NCBI RefSeq assembly: GCF_001653235.2
Contig: NC_035795.1
Location: 2,108,001-2,172,000, forward strand
DNA length: 64,000 nucleotides
Reading direction: 5' to 3'
DNA from: Pochonia chlamydosporia 170
Lineage: Eukaryota; Ascomycota; Sordariomycetes; Hypocreales; Clavicipitaceae
Position numbers and translations under genes: made by a program. The notes under the pieces were generated by a model. The model ran no database searches and was not told the DNA's origin. It worked only from the letters and a program-made list of their open reading frames with translations. Positions 11,758-22,475 of the stretch are shown here, one piece after another (position 1 is the first letter of the stretch; the number at the start of each line of letters is the position of its first letter).

Positions 11758-13440
11758 ATGGTTGTCGACACCGCTTATTACGACACCCTCGGTGTGCAGC
11801 CCACGGCCAGTGAGCTCGAGATCAAGAAGGCTTATCGCAAGCTGGCTATTGTGCATCATCCAGGTAGGTCGCCTTGGTAGTTCCCGCTATTATACAGTCA
11901 CCCCTTGTTTCCGACATGCTTCCATCGCAAAACATTATCACATGAAACTAACATTCCCCAGACAAGAACCCCGATGATCCCACCGCCCACGAAAAGTTTC
12001 AAGCCATCGGCGAAGCCTACCAAGTTCTTTCCGATAAGGAGCTTCGCGGGGCGTACGACAAATTCGGCAAAGACCATGCGAAGCCTCAAGAGGGCTTCAC
12101 CGATCCAGCCGAATTCTTCACCTCCATCTTTGGCGGCGAAGCGTTCCAGGACTGGATCGGCGAGATCAGCCTCATGAAGGACCTCACAGCAACCATGGAC
12201 ATTACCATGAACGAAGGCGACGAAGAGATTGAAGAAGGCAAAGAGGATGCCGAATTCCCCGGCACCGAAGAAGCCAAGAAACAAAGCGCAAAGGAACACG
12301 CAGAAAAGGAGACGGCCGCTGGACAACCCCCTACGGCGAACGCTCCTCCACCACCAACCGTCGTCATCGACGAGGAAAAGTCCAGCAGCGGGCAAGCCAG
12401 CACCGCCGGCGCAGGACCTACACCTCCCCCCCGATCAGAAGCCACCTCCCCAGCACCATCCTCCTCCTCACGCAGCCGAACGCAAATCCCCCTCCGACCC
12501 GCGCTGGCCGACCACCCCCACGATGAAGCAAGCCTCCAAGCCGCCGAAGACGAGCTCCGCCAAAAGGAGAAGAAGAAGGGCGGCCTCACCAAAGAACAGC
12601 GAGAACAGCTCGCCGCCTACGAAAAGGAGCGCGCGCTCATCCGCCAAAAGCGAGTCGGCACCCTCTCCGAAAAGCTCCTCGACCGCGTGAGCGTCTGGAC
12701 CGAGACCGACAAGGGCGACGACGTCACGCGTGCCTTCCAGGAAAAGATGCGCCTCGAGGTGGAAAACCTCAAGATGGAGTCGTTCGGCATCGACATCCTC
12801 CACGCCATTGGCCAAACGTACGTGTCCAAAGCATCCGGCCTGCTACGGAGCCAGAAGTTCCTCGGAATCGGCGGCTTCTTCAGCCGCCTCAAGGACAAGG
12901 GCACCCTCGTAAAGGACACCTGGAACACAATCAGCAGCGCGCTCGACGCCCAACAAACCGTCGAGGACATGGCCAAGATGGAGGCCAAGGGCGGCGACGA
13001 CTGGACCGAAGAGAAGCGCGTCGAGTACGAGCGCCGCGTCACCGGCAAGATCCTCACCGCCGCATGGCGCGGAAGCAAGTTTGAGATTCAGAGCGTGTTG
13101 CGCGAAGTGTGCGACTCGGTGCTGTACGATAAGAAGGTATCCCTTTCTAAGCGATTAGAACGTGCGCAGGCGCTCGTCCTCATTGGCGATATTTTCCTCA
13201 AGGTAGGCCTCCCCATCTCTTCCTACACCATGTGAATAAATGGTATTGATCAAATTACAGGCCCAGAGAACTCCCGAAGAAGAAGGCGACTACCTCGTCT
13301 TTGAGCAGCTCGTCGCCGAAGCAGCCATGAAGAAGGACAAGGATGAGGATAAGCGGAAAAAGGATAAAAAGGATAAACATCACCATCACCGTCATGCGGA
13401 GGAAGTTGCCAATGATGCACCCAATGTGCCCAAGGCGTAG
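11758..13440 (+). CDS. J-domain co-chaperone, Caj1/Djp1-type (DnaJ-X)
   Basis: Three exons, 11758-11863, 11962-13202 and 13261-13440, encode 508 residues. The N-terminal J domain (about residues 5-70) reads [20 protein letters not shown] and carries an intact HPD motif; intron 1 splits it between Pro and Asp. J domains stimulate Hsp70 ATPase. An acidic and Ala/Pro/Ser-rich linker follows, then a Lys/Glu-rich helix. The C-terminal part is the DnaJ-X region (from about [15 protein letters not shown] through [18 protein letters not shown]), which marks the Caj1/Djp1 group. That group is linked to cytosolic chaperone work and peroxisomal protein import in yeast. The tail is Lys-rich with a short His run (HHHH). 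Caj1 and Djp1 cannot be separated from sequence alone here. Confidence 0.92.
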
Positions 13441-14205
13441 GCCATTTAATCATATACTCGAATTCTGAAGAGCGGATAACGGAAATGGATACTAGGTAGT
13501 ATATAATCAGGATCAGCATCAGGATCAGCATCAAGGTGATTCGACATAGATAGTTTGGGGATATCAACCCAGATGTATAGACGGTGAGGCTATAGAGCGA
13601 GTAATCACCCCTTTCATACACACTTGAAGATCAGAATTGTCAAATTCATTAATTGACATCCTCTATGCCTACTTAGATTGCCCCTCTATCCGCTATATCA
13701 GCATTTTGTTATCCCCCGTAATAAAACATCAACAAAACCCCCTATGCATCCATCCATCTGGGTATCAGGTATCTTACAGACTATGACAAAAGAAAAATAC
13801 AGTGAACAATTTAGACGAAATGTAAAAATCGCTGTGGCATATAGGGCAGACGAATCGCAGTAGTAGGGGTATAGATGGAGCACAAGGACGCAAATTGCCA
13901 AGAGTGGTGAATGCTGAGTTTCGAGGATGTGTAAGATGATAAGAGCCGCCAAGGTGATGTGAATGTTGATCAAATGATTGTGCTCGAAACGCCGTGAATT
14001 CCAGTATTTGCGCCGTGAATGCTAATCCCCCGCCCCCTTTCTGCTGCGACCGCGCGCGATAGGTATTTATGAAAACATAAGTGAATATCAGGAAATATGC
14101 AATGACAGTATTCGGTGAGTGGTGATTGTCCGGGTTGGATAATAGCCGAGGTGTCCATGTGCACCTGTCGTTTAGTCGCAAAAGTTAACAGAGTGAAGTA
14201 AAGTG
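13441..14205. other. Convergent intergenic region
   Basis: This 765-bp region separates the 3' ends of the J-protein gene and the FFYA-motif gene. It is AT-rich, with a short tandem repeat at 13505-13533 and no coding signal. Confidence 0.5.
13505..13533. repeat. Short tandem repeat, 12-bp unit
   Basis: The unit atcaggatcagc is present a little over two times in tandem, just downstream of the J-protein stop codon. It is a simple-sequence expansion in the 3' flank. Confidence 0.7.
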
Positions 14206-16791
14206 TCAGCCGCTATCTGTAGGCAATTCTATCCCGCTGTCGCGATCTTGGGAACTCTTCGGCCAGGGCGGTTCCAACCCGTGCTCATCGCTTCGTAACG
14301 TCTCCTCCTCCTGGTATGAGACCTCGTCTTCGTCTTCGTCTGGTGGCGCAAGCACCCGACCTCCGAGTTGAATGTCGGAAACTCGAACGTTATACTCTAG
14401 CGCTTTTTGGCCCTCCTTGATCAGGACCTCGGTAAAATCGAGACACCGTTTTAGACTCTGGTTCATCTTCTGACTGTCAATGAGCAACTCTTGGTGCTTG
14501 GTAAGATCTAGCTGGAGGCGTTTTTCATCTCGTCTTCGTCTGGCCTCTAGTTTTGCGCTTGGTAGCATGATGTCCTCTGTGCTCATAGTGTCATTGCTTG
14601 ACAAATCAGAATCATCAAACGAGTCCATGTCCTCTTCTTCCAGCTCCGTCTCATCTTCTTCGCCCACGTCCGACATATCTATGGGTGGTTCAGTCAGAGC
14701 CAGAGAAGTTACTCGGCTGGACGCTGCTGAGAGCGCTCCTGATCTGGAGAGTCGGCGATATCGCCGCAACTCGGCCGTTTGTTTGCGAAGTTGTCGCTCC
14801 AATGTTCGGTTGATGGCTTCTAGCGATGCGTTTGTGATCTCCAGGTCCTGAACCTTCCGCTCTCGGCGTGCATTTGCCACCAGCTCGCTGACGGAATCAC
14901 TGAAATGTGCAGATTTCGTTGGGCTCTGGGGTACTGGAGGTGCGTCAGACTGATCGTCCCCGTCTCTGGATTCGGCGTCTTCTTCCAACTCATCCGCGGC
15001 TTGCAGAATGGACGCCATCGTCATAGCAGGCTGCGTGAGGCCAGGGCTCAACGGTGGGGACGCTGAAGCCGTCTCGGAGGGATTCGGTGACAAGGCAAAC
15101 CGAGGGAGGCTCAGTGGCTCGTTTACGGGGACGCTTCCTGTTCTCTTGTGTCCACGGATCATCTCCTTCGGCGCCGTGTCAATGCTAACTCTTCTCTTAA
15201 TGGCGGCGGATGTCTGTTGTGGTAATGACGGAGGCGAAGATACGAGCGAGGTTCGCTTGGGAGATGTTGGAGATGCCGCATTGCTTCTCAAGGTCTGTGC
15301 CATAGGCGTCGATGCTGCCTTGATTGGCGACGCCGGTCGCTGTGATGGACCTCCAAATGCGACATTGGAGTTGCTGGTTGGTGGTCGTGAAGAGCCCATA
15401 CGAGAGGTCGAAGATACAGCAGATCCACTGGCGGAATGGACCATGCCAGGTCGCAAGGACATATCAGGGGCTCCATTGGCGTAGAAGAACTTGGACGCCG
15501 CAGATTCGGGATTCGGGCTTGCAAGAGGTATTGATGCGTTCGTAGAAGGTGGGCTAATGTTGCGCCCCCCAGTTGCCGTAGTCCCGTTCGCATAGAAAAA
15601 AGTATTGGCCGACTTTTGTGGCACGGGTGCCGGCCGTTGCAAGGCGGCCTGATGAATGGATTTGGCATCGCTGGCATAGAAGAACTTGCTCGAGTCGTTT
15701 GAGTCACTGGGAAGATCTATCTGCGAAGCTGTCTGTCTAGGAAGATCGTTCGCAAGGGGTGATACGCCCAGGGCAGAGCGGGCGGCATTGTTGTTATTAT
15801 TGTTGTTGTTGATTTCGAAACCATCGCTAGTCCTGTCGAGGTTGGGCGTACCGCTCGGTGTGGAATTAGCACTATCGACGCGATTTTGCCTTTGCCCAGA
15901 GCGCGGAGTGATATTCTGGGTCAGAAAAGCGGTTACAGATGTAGAAACATCGTCTCGGGCAATCTGGGAACCGGCCAGCGTGGGCGTCGATGACTGAGGT
16001 CGTCTCGCCAGAGGGGTCACAGGGGGCCCCTTGGCCGCGATCTTGGGAGTCAGAGGGGTTCGGTTGATTGATCTGGCCGCAGCAGCACTCAGCTGGGGCT
16101 GTCGAGGCCTGTCGCCGACAGGCATATTCGTGACGCTCGCGGGAGAGGAGCGCGTCTTCACCGTTAGTGAGGTGACATGTTGTTTGTGGTGTTGAGAAGT
16201 CGAACGCAACGGCGCGCGGGAAGCACGAAGAGCACTGGCGGCAGTTGGCGTGGAGGCAGCCGCAAGTTTTGGGGTGGTTGCCGCGTGCCTGGTGGTGTTG
16301 TTAGCGGTGCAGGTGGGGAGACTTGCCCTGTGGCGTGGCAAGATGGAGGGGGTCAGTGTGACTCTAGGGGCCACATGGGTTCGTGGGGTCCCTATGAGTG
16401 TGTGCGGGTGTGTTGTTCTAGTGGTGGTGCTCGCTGTTAGTGGGCGTGTCAGCGTTGATACCGCTCTCTGGTGGGGAACATTGACATGAACCCGCAAAGG
16501 GGGCCCAGCAACATGGACCGACTTTCGAGTCGTCACTTCTCCTGTGCCAGTTCTACGACGGGCAGGTGATGGCACCGGCGTCACCGCCGGAGCCGATGCA
16601 ATGGACGCTCTAGATGCCTTGATGCGAGCACTCGACGCCGAAGTCGAGGACGCAGTCGAGTTGTTGGTGTTTTTGCCGCCAGAAGTGAGGTCGAGGCGCC
16701 GCATTTCTCCCCCGACGTCCCGAACGCATCTGGCTGGGACGAGAAATTCGTCAACGGTCTGGTCCAGTCTGGTCGGACAGGAGCAAGACAA
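14206..16791 (-). CDS. Ser/Thr-rich protein with three FFYA motifs and a coiled coil, function unknown
   Basis: A single uninterrupted frame encodes 861 residues. About 600 residues of low-complexity Ser/Thr/Pro/Ala/Arg sequence, including a run of nine Asn, are followed by a predicted coiled coil near residues 640-690 (ERKVQDLEITNASLEAINR, then RQLRKQTAELRRYRRL). An acidic patch (DVGEEDETELEEEDMDSFDD) follows, then a second helical stretch (EARRRRDEKRLQLDLTKHQ). The motif FFYA occurs three times, near residues 370, 398 and 435, twice as SKFFYA. Composition suggests a disordered, phosphorylated, possibly cytoskeleton- or septum-linked scaffold, but this is inference; I do not recognise the family. 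The first ATG is used; a second, at MRRLDLTSGG, would shorten it by about 29 residues. Confidence 0.75.
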   Translation of the reverse strand: MSCSCPTRLDQTVDEFLVPARCVRDVGGEMRRLDLTSGGKNTNNSTASSTSASSARIKASRASIASAPAVTPVPSPARRRTGTGEVTTRKSVHVAGPPLRVHVNVPHQRAVSTLTRPLTASTTTRTTHPHTLIGTPRTHVAPRVTLTPSILPRHRASLPTCTANNTTRHAATTPKLAAASTPTAASALRASRAPLRSTSQHHKQHVTSLTVKTRSSPASVTNMPVGDRPRQPQLSAAAARSINRTPLTPKIAAKGPPVTPLARRPQSSTPTLAGSQIARDDVSTSVTAFLTQNITPRSGQRQNRVDSANSTPSGTPNLDRTSDGFEINNNNNNNNAARSALGVSPLANDLPRQTASQIDLPSDSNDSSKFFYASDAKSIHQAALQRPAPVPQKSANTFFYANGTTATGGRNISPPSTNASIPLASPNPESAASKFFYANGAPDMSLRPGMVHSASGSAVSSTSRMGSSRPPTSNSNVAFGGPSQRPASPIKAASTPMAQTLRSNAASPTSPKRTSLVSSPPSLPQQTSAAIKRRVSIDTAPKEMIRGHKRTGSVPVNEPLSLPRFALSPNPSETASASPPLSPGLTQPAMTMASILQAADELEEDAESRDGDDQSDAPPVPQSPTKSAHFSDSVSELVANARRERKVQDLEITNASLEAINRTLERQLRKQTAELRRYRRLSRSGALSAASSRVTSLALTEPPIDMSDVGEEDETELEEEDMDSFDDSDLSSNDTMSTEDIMLPSAKLEARRRRDEKRLQLDLTKHQELLIDSQKMNQSLKRCLDFTEVLIKEGQKALEYNVRVSDIQLGGRVLAPPDEDEDEVSYQEEETLRSDEHGLEPPWPKSSQDRDSGIELPTDSG
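15788..15814 (-). repeat. Asn-codon microsatellite inside the FFYA-motif gene
   Basis: A run of AAC/AAT codons encodes nine consecutive asparagines within the disordered region. It is a trinucleotide microsatellite and may vary in length between strains. Confidence 0.8.
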
Positions 16792-17984
16792 GATTTTGGT
16801 ATGATCAAATCGACATCCGAGGCCAGGCGGCGAAGATTAGCTTGCATGCCCCGGCATGGCACGACGGTAACTTTAGAAATTAGGGGGGCCAATGAGCGCC
16901 CAGGACGTCAGACAAATTGAAGATGGCACAATGAATGTCTGGTTCAGTGTTGTCCTCGTGCTCGAACAAGAGCCGATCTTTGATCCACCGGGAACTAAAA
17001 GTGAAAGGGGAAAAGATCAAAAAGTCAAGTTTTTGTTGCCTCTAGCTGTGGCTTTGGAAATATTGAATCGGTCCAGCCAGTAACCGGCGTTGTGTGTGTT
17101 TACCAGCAACAACCGTTTCACCCTTTTCCAGACTGTTTGCTTTGGGGGAAGCCACATATAAACAAGCACATGAGGTCTGCATGCACAAACTTTCGACATT
17201 TAAATTTCTGCATTTAATGTTGGCAAAGTCTCTTTCCCTCGCAACGCGAAATCTTAAATTGGCTTTGCAGCAAGCCAATACCCGACGTGTAAGTCTGTGC
17301 AATGTTTGTTATTCATGCGAAACGTCATGCCATTGATGACCCCATCTCGTGCTCGTCACTCCTCGAGGTTTGTTTATGACGGACACGCGCTAGTGGGTGC
17401 ATCCATGTCTGTGTCCACACTGGAATTCAAGCCTCAATTGTGCATGTTTATTCGTGGCTATTAAAAGAATCACCCATGCGGTTGGCAATTCCCGATAAAT
17501 GATTCCACCACTGAATGTTTTCAACTATGTCACTACATAGGTATTTAGGCAATAACAATCTACACTTTGGGCTGTCAATACGATCAGTGGTTTGCAGATA
17601 TTGGGCAGATATTGGCCTCCTTTTTCCCACCATCACTCGCATATTTGTGCATTTGTGCATGGATCGCCAGCCGTGGAAATGAATGCCCCACTTACTTTAT
17701 GCACTGGCCGCGAGCATGAACTGTCCAGTCAACCTTCATAGTCTGCCATACATTTTGCAGCCACTCAGCGCCGAGTCCACTGACAGAATAGGCAGTCCCA
17801 ACAAAAGACTGCACATGTCTGAATTTCATAAACATGTCCCAATGCCATTTTCTCAACATGAACCAGACTTCTTCAGCTCCATCAAGGCACTTTCAACATT
17901 GGATTGCCATTCTGTCATACCAACAGGACAACTTGAACTCTGTGGCTTGTCCCGGAACCATCTTTACATCTCCCCACAACCCTC
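16792..17984. other. Intergenic region, no supported gene
   Basis: This 1.19-kb stretch lies between the start of the FFYA-motif gene and the stop of the MFS gene, both on the minus strand. It must contain the FFYA-gene promoter and the MFS 3' UTR. Small open frames here lack any family signal. Confidence 0.5.
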
Positions 17985-19637
17985 TCACGAAGCATCTGTG
18001 TACTCGCTCTTTGCCCTTAGCTTCGGCCCATAATACCAGAACATAATTGGTGCAGGACATAACACAGCTGCCAAGCATCCCAAAAGCGTCATGGTCCAAT
18101 GAACCCCGATGCCTTCATACATCGGCCGAGCCGCCATAACCATCCCCCCTGCCGCCAGATATCGAGCCATGGTGATACTCGCCAGTGCAATGGCCGAGTG
18201 ATCCCCATAACTATCAATAATGTACTCATAACTACTGATATACACAGCTGTTATGACGATACCAAACACAAAACAAGCCGCAAGGCCAGACCACAACGAT
18301 ATGCCTGGATAATTCGTCCAACCCAGCCAGAACAACGAGATCGGGAGAAGAGGAGATGTGACCATTGCTGGCCAAAGTCTGAATTCGGGCTCGAGAGACG
18401 CACCACGTACGTACTCTGTATGTCTGCGCGCCCAACTATACAGCCATGGCGCCGTGATAGCAAAGGCAGTTGATCCAGCGGCAATCGAGGCAAAGCACGA
18501 TCCTAACAGCCCGTCAGACAACCCATACGTATCCTTGAAGATGTACTCGAAACCCGAAAGAAATGTAAAGAGAAGAATATAAAGAAGCATGAGGTACAAG
18601 CCAAACACAATGATGGGCATCTCGGTTATCCAGAACTTGGCACCAAGCTTGACATTATGTCTGAGTCGGCCCACAAATGATGCTGTTCTCGCATGCTGCG
18701 ATGTGTATCGGTGATTTCCCGTGGCAAGACGGAGCTCCTTTGCTTTCCAGTCTAAGAGTAAGGGCGGGTATGTCTCTGGTAGAAATGCGAACGCAACTAA
18801 GAACGCAGCACTCGAGATGATGAGTGTTGTCCAGTCTGGCCAGCGCCAACTCAGATTGTGGTTGGAGACCAGCCAGCCACTTGCTATTGGGGCAGCACAT
18901 GGACCTGATGAGATGCGTGTTAGTATGTACACTTTGGGCCAAAGAAAGAGGCCAAAGTCTGAGGGATACGAAAACTCACCTATCACGTTGACCCAGGCTA
19001 TAATTGGAAAGACAAAGGCCCTCTTCACATCGCGGAACTGGTCCCGGACGCTAGACCCGTTGGTTGCCAGCGTCGCACTCGAGAATAATCCTACAAAATA
19101 CCGACATACGACTCGCCCTCCGAATGTCGACGACTTTGCAGAGCCCAGTATGAAACACAGGTAGCAAAACGTAGATACCAGATACGTTGGATTTCTGCCC
19201 GACGTTTCTGATAATGGTCCCGCAAAGGGAGCCCCTGTTGCCACACCCACGAGATACAAGGCAGTAGATAAATTCTCCGTCACCTTGCTGATGTTGAATT
19301 CTGCGCTCGCTCTAGAACTCTCCATGGACTCGGATGAGCCTGCCCACCCTTGGACGAAGATGAGTAACGAGAGGATGGCGAGGTTCTTGCATCGTGATGC
19401 CAATGGCCAGTTTTGGGGGTTGAGGGCGTCTTCTTGTTCGAATTCGACGATTATTTCCTCGCCTGGGTCTACTCGTTGGTTTTCTTTGCTGTCGCGTGAC
19501 TTGGGGATGTAGAAGCGACTGGGTCGACGAGGCGGCGGTATGCCTTTTTCGATTGCTGTTGGAGATTGCTTGAGGTCAGCTCCATGGGTTTTTTGAACGA
19601 GCTGCCGTATTTGACGACGCTGCACAAATGACCACAT
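17985..19637 (-). CDS. MFS transporter, DHA1-like (drug/polyamine:H+ antiporter type)
   Basis: Two exons, 19637-18980 and 18904-17985, encode 525 residues. The N-terminal 85 residues are hydrophilic and contain LNPQNWP, the motif just before TM1 in fungal DHA1 carriers. About 12 membrane helices follow, with GPLSETSGRNP in the loop between TM2 and TM3 and the TM5 signature GPCAAPIASGW rebuilt exactly across the intron. The 75-bp intron (GTGAGT...CATCAG, branch TACTAAC) is a multiple of three and has no in-frame stop, so retention would insert 25 residues into TM5. Substrate cannot be told; relatives export drugs, toxins or polyamines. No biosynthetic cluster is visible around it. Confidence 0.88.
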   Translation of the reverse strand: MWSFVQRRQIRQLVQKTHGADLKQSPTAIEKGIPPPRRPSRFYIPKSRDSKENQRVDPGEEIIVEFEQEDALNPQNWPLASRCKNLAILSLLIFVQGWAGSSESMESSRASAEFNISKVTENLSTALYLVGVATGAPFAGPLSETSGRNPTYLVSTFCYLCFILGSAKSSTFGGRVVCRYFVGLFSSATLATNGSSVRDQFRDVKRAFVFPIIAWVNVIGEFSYPSDFGLFLWPKVYILTRISSGPCAAPIASGWLVSNHNLSWRWPDWTTLIISSAAFLVAFAFLPETYPPLLLDWKAKELRLATGNHRYTSQHARTASFVGRLRHNVKLGAKFWITEMPIIVFGLYLMLLYILLFTFLSGFEYIFKDTYGLSDGLLGSCFASIAAGSTAFAITAPWLYSWARRHTEYVRGASLEPEFRLWPAMVTSPLLPISLFWLGWTNYPGISLWSGLAACFVFGIVITAVYISSYEYIIDSYGDHSAIALASITMARYLAAGGMVMAARPMYEGIGVHWTMTLLGCLAAVLCPAPIMFWYYGPKLRAKSEYTDAS

Positions 19638-21078
19638 TCTCGTCGGTAGATATCAGTTCGCCGTCACTATGGTTCCAATGTCAGGTATGAAGCTTGGGGG
19701 TCCGCAGCTGCATTTCTGCGAAACGTGATTCAACTTTCTGAGAAGCAATTCCTGTTTCGAGAGCGTGAATAGTTTATCTTGGCATTACGCATGTCGGATT
19801 GAATTTGGCTGGATTGCTGGAATATCACCCTCACATTGGGTTCGCTGTACAATTGATGTAAGCCACATTTACGCTCTATTGACGTCACCACAGCCATTCC
19901 GACATCAGCCCACTGGGTTTCAACATCCCAGCAATGGCGCCAGTAGTTGATCTTTATGAATCTTGATTTAAAAAAGTTTATTTTGTAAATGAGTAGGGCC
20001 AATTTTTGGCGCCGGACCTTCAACTGCAAATCTAAGGGCTGGATCATGATGATTGGGGCATCCGACATAGTTGGCACCGTGTGTTACAAGACACTGGAAG
20101 TTATTGACTCAAATAAGCAGAAGATGCCAATTACCAAGGTGGCATCATCTGAATTGCGTAGGTAGTTAGTTTGGGTCCTTTTGGGTTGTTGAGAATTTGG
20201 ACTTGAAGCGGCATTATTCCAGGATCACTGCATACTTCATGTACAAATGTCAACTGCTCGTGGTTTTCTCTAGAACGGCCACGCTCTGGGACCACCGTTC
20301 TAGTTTGGTAGATATGCATTGCTGTAAGAATCGACTGACATATTACAATGAAAAATTCTGTGAAAGAAAATACTTTCCACAGATGTATTACTGTCGCCAA
20401 TAAATTCCGGCAATACATCTAAGTTGCATGTGTTTGCGAACCCGAATAAATGGATGTCCGAGTGACGATTCAACGCCCAAAACAAAAAGTTTCAAGGTAT
20501 ATGTACGCAATTTCTGAGTGACGAGGATCCGATATTATTTTGCAATGAAAGAGCATCGCACAGAGTCCTCAACACTAACACTGCTCAAGACATTAGAATT
20601 GTACCATCCCATCTACAGTCTATAATTACAAAATTTCACCGAGATGCTCAGATGGTATAAATAATCAATCTACAACCACATCCCCAGAACCATGACCGCA
20701 TCCAGGATATCCCAACCATGATTCCATTCGTGGCGCACAAGTTCCCTTACAAAGTGGGGCAACGACCGGGAATAAACCAACATTGGACATCAACAGCCGC
20801 CAAGGGCGCAGTGATTCCACATCTGATTTGGCATGGAAAGCCATGATGCGGCATTGACGAAAAATGCAGCTTAGAAATGTAGTCAATTGATGAAGCGCAA
20901 ATATATCATACATGTCAGTATATAAAGACAATGAAGTCGCGATAGTCAAGCATGTACATCATCATCACCAGCACCGCAACCATAGCATCTGACACACAGC
21001 ATAGCCATCTACGGACTCACCTTAGCTATAACACAACCAAATAAACTCCCATATAAACCACTACAAAAAATCACCAAA
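19638..21078. other. Divergent intergenic region
   Basis: This 1.44-kb AT-rich region separates the divergent MFS and MDR genes and should hold both promoters. I found no exon with a family signal. Confidence 0.5.
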
Positions 21079-22116
21079 ATGTCCATGAAAGCAATCATAA
21101 TCTCAGCATTCGGACCCCCCGAAAACCTCATCCTCAAAGACATCCCCAAACCAACGCCCACCCCCAACACAGCACTCATCCGCATCCACGCCTTCGGCAT
21201 CAACCACGCAGAAATGCACATGCGCCGCGGCGAATGGGCCGAGTCCGTCCCCATCAGCGGCATAGAATGCGTCGGCACCATCGAGGCCTGTCCCTCCGGT
21301 GAATTCGAACCCGGCACGCCCGTCGCCGCCCTCATGGGTGGTCTCGGCCGCACCATCCCCGGCAGCTACGCAGAATACACAGTCGCCAGCGTGAACAACA
21401 TTGTTTCACTGGGTTCACCAGGAGAAAAGCTCCCGCTGTCATGGGCTGAGATTGCTGCCTTGCCGGAAAGCTACGCCACGGCATGGACGTGTCTCTTCCG
21501 CAACTTGGACCTAAAAGCCGGGCAGAAGCTGTTGATCCGGGGTGCTACATCGTCGTTTGGACGAGCGGCGGTCAATCTTGCTGTTGAGGCTGGGGCGATT
21601 GTTACGGGGACGACTCGCTCGGAGTCTAAGCGGGAGGAGTTGAAGAAGCTGGGTGTGAGGAATGTGGTTCTTGAGGGTGCGAATCTCGGGGATAGACTGG
21701 AGGAGGAGGGTGTTGGTGGGAAATTCGACGCCGTGCTGGAGTTGGTTGGGAATTCTACGGTGGTGGAATCGTTGAAGCTGGTGAGGAGAGATGGTCGCTT
21801 GTGTCTGGCGGGTTGGTTGGGTGGTCTTGATCCGATTGAGGGCCCGGGACCGAAGCCTGGGTTCAATCCGTTGCTGCAGATGGCGAGTGGAGTTCACTTT
21901 AGCTTTTTTGGGAGTTTTGTTTTCGGGACGGAGGCGTTTCCTGTGTCCGATGTTCCGTTGAGGGAGATTGTTGACAAGGCGGCTGAGGGAAGGTTTGATG
22001 TGCGGCCGTGGAAGGTGTTTGGCTTTGGGGAGGAGGAGATTCGGGATGTGCATCGTGTCATGGAGAGGGGTGAGGCGGGAGGGAAGATGGTTGTTAGTGT
22101 GAGTGAGGGCGCTTGA
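21079..22116 (+). CDS. Quinone-oxidoreductase-like MDR family protein
   Basis: This intronless gene encodes 345 residues, the usual length for zinc-independent quinone oxidoreductases of the medium-chain dehydrogenase/reductase superfamily. The N-terminal catalytic fold starts MKAIIISAFGPPENL and includes FGINHAEMHMRRGEW and PISGIECVGTIEA. The nucleotide-binding Rossmann segment is LLIRGATSSFGRAAVNLAV near residues 150-168, followed by VTGTTRSESKREELKKLGV. The dimer/C-terminal part includes GRLCLAGWLGG. The structural and catalytic zinc cysteines of alcohol dehydrogenases are absent. The expected reaction is NADPH-dependent reduction of a quinone or enone in the cytosol; the true substrate is unknown. 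The N-terminal half shows a strong codon preference for C-ending codons that fades towards the C-terminus, which uses more G/T-ending codons. Confidence 0.88.
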   Translation: MSMKAIIISAFGPPENLILKDIPKPTPTPNTALIRIHAFGINHAEMHMRRGEWAESVPISGIECVGTIEACPSGEFEPGTPVAALMGGLGRTIPGSYAEYTVASVNNIVSLGSPGEKLPLSWAEIAALPESYATAWTCLFRNLDLKAGQKLLIRGATSSFGRAAVNLAVEAGAIVTGTTRSESKREELKKLGVRNVVLEGANLGDRLEEEGVGGKFDAVLELVGNSTVVESLKLVRRDGRLCLAGWLGGLDPIEGPGPKPGFNPLLQMASGVHFSFFGSFVFGTEAFPVSDVPLREIVDKAAEGRFDVRPWKVFGFGEEEIRDVHRVMERGEAGGKMVVSVSEGA

Positions 22117-22475
22117 ACAATAGTAAAATAAACAAAATAACTTTCAGAGCACTCAATTTCAATTCTATTTCAGCTTCAGAAATACAAACCAGTTTGCTAT
22201 TGCTACGGTCACCAAGATAATTCACTAGTGCTTGATTCAATGTTGCTGCGTCCCATTTCACGTCACCTCTTCTGCAGGGTCTCAGGTACGACACCAAAAT
22301 GGACCAGATATTGCGGGGCAAAAGCCAACGCCACACGGCCGCTAAGCAAGTCACGTACCTGACATTTCTTCCAAGAAAGTCATCCCAGCATCCCTCATCA
22401 TCATCCTACAATCCGCACCACCCACCAATCCTCCTCGCGATCGCAAGACGCCACGGCCCAACCACGACCACAGCC
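22117..22475. other. Intergenic region and 5' leader of the cytochrome b5 gene
   Basis: This 359-bp stretch contains an upstream ATG at 22299 in frame with the b5 coding region. Starting there would add 59 residues rich in His, Ser and Pro with no targeting signal, so I treat it as 5' UTR. Confidence 0.5.

Noticed and set aside
22299..22475. N-terminal extension of the cytochrome b5 protein from the upstream ATG
   Set aside because: The added residues are His/Ser/Pro-rich and would bury the hydrophobic anchor that begins at 22476.
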